Source: an uncultured Eubacteriales bacterium | GTDB taxonomy: Bacteria; Bacillota; Clostridia; Oscillospirales; CAG-382 | Direction of reading: 5' to 3' | Assembly: GCA_934446675.1 (NCBI GenBank) | Contig: CAKSEL010000006.1 | Span: forward strand, 69,173 to 133,172 | Length of the DNA stretch: 64,000 nucleotides | Shown: piece after piece, positions 61,501 to 64,000 of the stretch | Numbering within the stretch: position 1 is the stretch's first letter | How the letters are laid out: the number at the start of each line of letters is the position of its first letter | The notes under the pieces: generated by a model | The model's database searches: none | Told to the model about the DNA's origin: nothing | Seen by the model: the letters and a program-made list of their open reading frames with translations, nothing else | Program-made: the position numbers and the translations under genes

Positions 61501-63185
61501 TATACCACAACTTCGTCAAGTCTTACGGTATAATCGCTGCCGTTTGACGGTGCGGAAAATGAAAGTGAATCAAAATACGGTGCGTTGCACAGAAAATCAA
61601 CGGTTCCGGCAACTTTTCCGTTTATCTTGATGTCTGCGCTGTTTGTATCGGTATCGGCTTCTATTCTAAACAGATTCCAGAATTCCGTATAGCGTATTCC
61701 GTCTATAATTCTGCCGTATTCGCGCAGTTCTTTGCCGTTTGCATAAAACTTGCTGTCCTTTACATAAAGCCTTACGACGTTTTTGCCGTTATATTTAAGC
61801 GTCATTTCAAAGCCGTCGTTAAGTTCATTCATATATTGCAGACACTCTGCGTTTACCTTGCCCGAAACCCTATCAAAGCTTACGCTTGCAGCTGATTTGC
61901 TGCCTGCGACCGTTCCGGGTCTTAAACACAGCTCGCCGTTTGAAATTTCGGTCTTGGCGCCGCTGTCGGACGAAAAGCTCCAGTTATAAGGCAGTCCGTT
62001 CACATCGGTATATGAAAACATTTCTTTTACGGCATAGTTTGCGTCGCAGTAAATTGCTCCGGGAGAAACAGAAATGTTTGACTCCGCTTTACCGGTAAAG
62101 AATTTAAAGTTTGTTATATAATTGCCGAGAAGCTCATGCTCGCCCATATACTTTCCGCCGAGCCATGTTTTTGACATGCCTTTGTCAAGGTCTATCTCGA
62201 CTCTTATTCTTACCGTAACCGCGTCCCCGACCGCAAAATCAAGCGGAACAAGGCTGCCGTCCTTTGAACGTATACACATTTTTGAGTCTGCCGTGAACAG
62301 TTCATATACGGACTTGCCGGTTTTATCGCAATAAAACATGATTCCGGCACCGTTTCCGGCATTGCCCTCAATACCCAGTGTAGTATTAAGCACAAGTCTG
62401 CCCTTGCCTGTCGGAGTCAACTCTCTTACGTATGCGGTTCCTTCTTCGGTGCTGACGTCAAGCAGCTGATACGGAGATGCGTCAGCCTCCTTTGGCACAC
62501 TGCCGCGGTTATCATATGCCCAGCCGGACTGCATAAGACCGTCGCGATCCATGGTATTTATTGTAAGATATGAGCTTTCAGCCATAAGCTGATAAGCGGC
62601 ATAATTATTTGCTCTCAGTTCGCTTACGGCAGAGGACGGCACATTGACTTTCTGTTCGGTACTGCCGAACGCGGCATTGAGAAGTGCAAGGTCAATATCG
62701 TCGCAAACGCCGTCTCTGTTTATATCGCACGCTGCGGATAACCAGCCGTTTGTAAAGCGTTTATCCGCGACAGCCCTGTACATTGCAAATCTGTCGTTCA
62801 TGTCCACTTTGCCGTCGCCGTTTACGTCTCCGCCGACAAGCTTTATTTCCGGAACACTTACAAGATCTGCCGAAGAAACGCTGACTGCCGAAGTTTTTGC
62901 CGTAAGATAGCCGTCCGCCGAAATTTCAACGATGAACCTGCCGGCATTCGCAGCCGCAAGCTCATAATATCCGTCTTTATCGGCAGAAGTTCGCACGGCA
63001 ACCGTGCCGTTTGAGGCATCTCTCAAAAGTACTTCCGTGCCATTGACGGTCTGCACGTCTCCGAGGCTTATTTTTCCCGAAAACACCGAGCCTTTTGCCG
63101 CAGCGGCAGTCGCAAGAAGTGCCGCAACAAACGCCGACGCAAGAACAGCCTTACCCGCCCTTGCGCAAAAATGTTTTAAATACAT
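58539..63185 (-). CDS. dockerin-bearing GH99/WbsX-like multidomain glycoside hydrolase
   Basis: A 1548-residue exported protein. The signal peptide covers 1-30. A CarboxypepD_reg/CNA-B-like fold (33-115) precedes a type I-like dockerin (117-175) with two calcium loops: DVNGDGKVDMND (120-131) and DINRDGVCDDID (154-165). After a LamG-like region (200-570) comes the GH99/WbsX-type catalytic domain (580-930): GMNMCNLWQNG, MAEHGVDYQAICWYG, YAYNYGKEGYEP, PTISVGFNNVA and STWNEYGEGTYI (869-880). The C-terminal part repeats the twin's order: binding module (950-1080), copper-amine-oxidase-N-like domain (1120-1230, FNDGVPMIPLEHFISCLG), and two tandem modules (1245-1395, 1400-1548). The dockerin should dock onto a cohesin protein, none of which is in this window. 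The start 63185 follows AGGAGGAGAG; the longer reading to 63233 is rejected. Confidence 0.87.
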   Translation of the reverse strand: MYLKHFCARAGKAVLASAFVAALLATAAAAKGSVFSGKISLGDVQTVNGTEVLLRDASNGTVAVRTSADKDGYYELAAANAGRFIVEISADGYLTAKTSAVSVSSADLVSVPEIKLVGGDVNGDGKVDMNDRFAMYRAVADKRFTNGWLSAACDINRDGVCDDIDLALLNAAFGSTEQKVNVPSSAVSELRANNYAAYQLMAESSYLTINTMDRDGLMQSGWAYDNRGSVPKEADASPYQLLDVSTEEGTAYVRELTPTGKGRLVLNTTLGIEGNAGNGAGIMFYCDKTGKSVYELFTADSKMCIRSKDGSLVPLDFAVGDAVTVRIRVEIDLDKGMSKTWLGGKYMGEHELLGNYITNFKFFTGKAESNISVSPGAIYCDANYAVKEMFSYTDVNGLPYNWSFSSDSGAKTEISNGELCLRPGTVAGSKSAASVSFDRVSGKVNAECLQYMNELNDGFEMTLKYNGKNVVRLYVKDSKFYANGKELREYGRIIDGIRYTEFWNLFRIEADTDTNSADIKINGKVAGTVDFLCNAPYFDSLSFSAPSNGSDYTVRLDEVVVYQVQTVDDYVPEPVVPKDSNGYYVGMNMCNLWQNGEHWGWDNITPFDEARPVLGYYDEDNSEVADWEIKFMAEHGVDYQAICWYGSSSNSPIKSTRLGGGLDKGFLNAKYSNYMDFAILWEASNAARPEDMDAWKNYFVPYWIDYYLSDPRYAKIDNKAIIGVFGSDKLCYRDDFSLKEAFDYLEDACREIGYDGCIFMACSTTSSASVQYTLSVSGFDCIYAYNYGKEGYEPAYTIKSHTSQHNTGNIHVLPTISVGFNNVAWGGRRSPNMTTDDMHTMAQWVKNTAFGNWYKNSSENWKKKLMMFSTWNEYGEGTYIMPTGLNGFGYLDVIKSEFTDNDTACSDVTPTENQMSRLGSLFPNDRQMPRATFNGVRALPETPSGTTAFSKSFASGTSFNSSDFNGVGGMRYTYNSSQKAMQFTVTGADPMIYVKNVSLNASTTAGITVRAKVPKNTDLSFYFATSESLSLSESKKVTVIADTSGWKEYYFSMSDNSYWQGTITQLRFDPGSGNINAVLYFDKMTAVTSMEFKVYVDSIEYITDTYPVSQDGNDIAKTGTEPYITDNGTTLFPFNPYRGVNYMLKTYYTWDRNEKALRLRGNGADITYTMGSKTALVNGQTQTFTDAPVFNDGVPMIPLEHFISCLGDGFSVEKSVNADKTVTTIRISTPWSDFWEYQSRADEYMWEFNQIGNFEGWSHSSCSMISTTDGTVFGNSIESSSQSGHYDPIMSVDTEFSPADYDKIVVRMKYNVATVNNSQVFYKAEKDGVKYDCAETRSVRVMLNKGSSGGFKELVFDFSNDATFKSMDKITYLRLDPISCGGTFEIDYIRLYPSESKTTLNTTDRFATFGFSNTQNVSTSGNKIYGEAKYFNVSGRNDHYDPMFEIPNFKLATDYYNAVDVTMKYTINDDQTAFSVFFVSDGVTTSHESARRVFTNIKKSDGADYKTYTFDLSSNKYWNSSLTASRFRFDPIECSGSFEITSIRFYHK

Positions 63186-63236
63186 ACTCTCCTCCTGATT
63201 TTTCTCTCCTAAAAACACCGTAAATATATACAATAT

Positions 63237-63264
63237 ATTTTACCACATTTGAATTTTTTGTCAA
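63237..63264 (-). promoter_or_regulatory. promoter of the dockerin-GH99 gene
   Basis: On the minus strand TTGACA (63264-63259), 16-base spacer, TAAAAT (63242-63237), about 45 bases before the ATG. Confidence 0.75.
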
Positions 63265-63439
63265 TGTTGAAAAAATATAAGAAACATATTCTTTTACGGC
63301 GTTTTTTCCGTACAGCAAAATCACGGCATTAACACACCGTTTTATCAGTGCATTTTAACGCAAAATATACAACTTATATCTAAAAAAATTCCAATATCGG
63401 GAATAAAATAATATAAAAAGAACATTCCGGAGGAAGACC

Positions 63440-63910
63440 ATGAACAAAACCAACGCCATGAGAATACTCGACAGTCTGAAAATCAAATATTCGGCGCACG
63501 AATACGAGGTTGACGAAAACGACCTTTCGGGCGTACATCTTGCGGCAAACGCCGGGCTTGATCCGGACAGGGTTTTCAAAACCATTGTCGCAAAAGGCGA
63601 AAAGTTAGGCTATCTTGTATTCTGCATACCATGTGCGTATGAGCTTGACCTGAAAAAATGCGCGAGAGTCGCAGGAGACAAGCGTATTGAACTGCTGCAC
63701 GTAAAAGACTTACTCGGAATTACGGGTTACATAAGGGGTGGCTGTTCTCCGATAGGAATGAAAAAAGCCTTTCCAACATTTATCGACGAAACGGCGCTTC
63801 TGTGGGACAGCATAAACGTGAGCGCAGGCGTGCGCGGCTGCCAGCTTGAGCTTAATCCGAACGACCTTATATCTGCTGTTCATGCAAACATTGCAGACCT
63901 TGTCTGCTGA
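63440..63910 (+). CDS. ybaK: YbaK-type aminoacyl-tRNA deacylase (Cys-tRNA-Pro hydrolase family)
   Basis: A 156-residue protein of the YbaK/EbsC editing family, which hydrolyses mischarged tRNA such as Cys-tRNA(Pro). Segments are RILDSLKIKYSAHEYE, DPDRVFKTIVAKGEK (with the catalytic Lys of the family), YIRGGCSPIGMKKAFPTFID and SAGVRGCQLELNPNDL. GGAGG precedes ATG by 6 bases. It diverges from the dockerin gene and is followed by a strong terminator. Confidence 0.92.
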   Translation: MNKTNAMRILDSLKIKYSAHEYEVDENDLSGVHLAANAGLDPDRVFKTIVAKGEKLGYLVFCIPCAYELDLKKCARVAGDKRIELLHVKDLLGITGYIRGGCSPIGMKKAFPTFIDETALLWDSINVSAGVRGCQLELNPNDLISAVHANIADLVC

Positions 63911-63937
63911 CATCAGAATCAAGCACAAAATAAACAT

Positions 63938-63963
63938 CCCCCCGTAAAACGGGGGGTATTTCA
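63938..63963 (+). terminator. terminator of ybaK
   Basis: CCCCCCGT pairs with ACGGGGGG across a 3-base loop (63938-63956), followed by TATTTC. The T tract is short. Confidence 0.7.
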
Positions 63964-64000
63964 GTTTCGGGCATAGCCCTAATGAATACTGGCTACGCAC

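Overview
The window reads as chromosome of a spore-forming, anaerobic, Gram-positive Clostridia-type bacterium of moderate GC content. I cannot name a genus from the sequence alone. The evidence is threefold. Sporulation genes are present: dipicolinate synthase dpaA/dpaB, yqfC/yqfD and a YlbJ-like gene. Iron and sulphur metabolism is Firmicutes-style: an IscR-SufCBDSU operon and two FeoAB ferrous iron systems. The surface architecture includes one exoenzyme anchored by SLH domains and one carrying a dockerin. Ribosome binding sites (GGAGG-like) and TTGACA/TATAAT promoters are strong and easy to read, and most operons end in clear hairpin-plus-T terminators.

Layout. 0-1.7 kb: end of a cytidine deaminase gene, then an HprK-like kinase paired with an S24/S26 peptidase. 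1.7-9.3 kb: an HD hydrolase, a GH127-type arabinofuranosidase gene followed closely by luxS, a UlaG-like metallohydrolase and a nicotinamidase-like gene, then two AraC-type regulators around a small lysine-rich protein. 9.4-17.2 kb (minus strand): iscR-sufC-sufB-sufD-sufS-sufU and the first feoA-feoB pair. 17.4-21.2 kb (minus): murA below two membrane-anchored proteins resembling YycH/YycI. 21.4-26.8 kb: galM, dpaA-dpaB, galT and a CE2-like esterase. 26.9-32.8 kb: a housekeeping block phoH, a mini-protein, a ybeY-era gene fusion, recO and mutS2. 33-37 kb: a secondary alcohol dehydrogenase and an amino-acid ABC transporter. 37-39.8 kb: yqfC/yqfD diverging from ylbJ. 39.9-45.7 kb: a KDPG aldolase with an extra C-terminal domain, a YihY membrane protein, a DUF436 protein, pyruvate kinase and aspartate-semialdehyde dehydrogenase. 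45.8-48.3 kb: a second feoA-feoB plus a small Cys-rich accessory protein. 48.3-63.2 kb: an accessory cell-surface region with three giant secreted proteins (1358, 1557 and 1548 residues) and one DeoR-type regulator. 63.4-63.9 kb: a YbaK-type deacylase.

The most distinctive part is 52.7-63.2 kb. Two giant proteins share the same multi-domain body: jelly-roll-like region, GH99/WbsX-like catalytic domain, carbohydrate-binding module, copper-amine-oxidase-N-like domain, and two more binding modules. They differ at the N-terminus: one has three SLH domains, the other a CarboxypepD_reg-like domain plus a dockerin. A DeoR regulator gene lies between them. I infer a two-location glycan-degrading system under sugar-responsive control. 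The second notable feature is the YbeY-Era fusion within a rearranged conserved gene block, next to a mini-protein that carries the GGADGPT signature of sodium-pumping decarboxylase beta subunits.

No tRNA, rRNA, CRISPR array, insertion sequence or prophage was recognised. All family assignments come from reading motifs by eye, without database searches.
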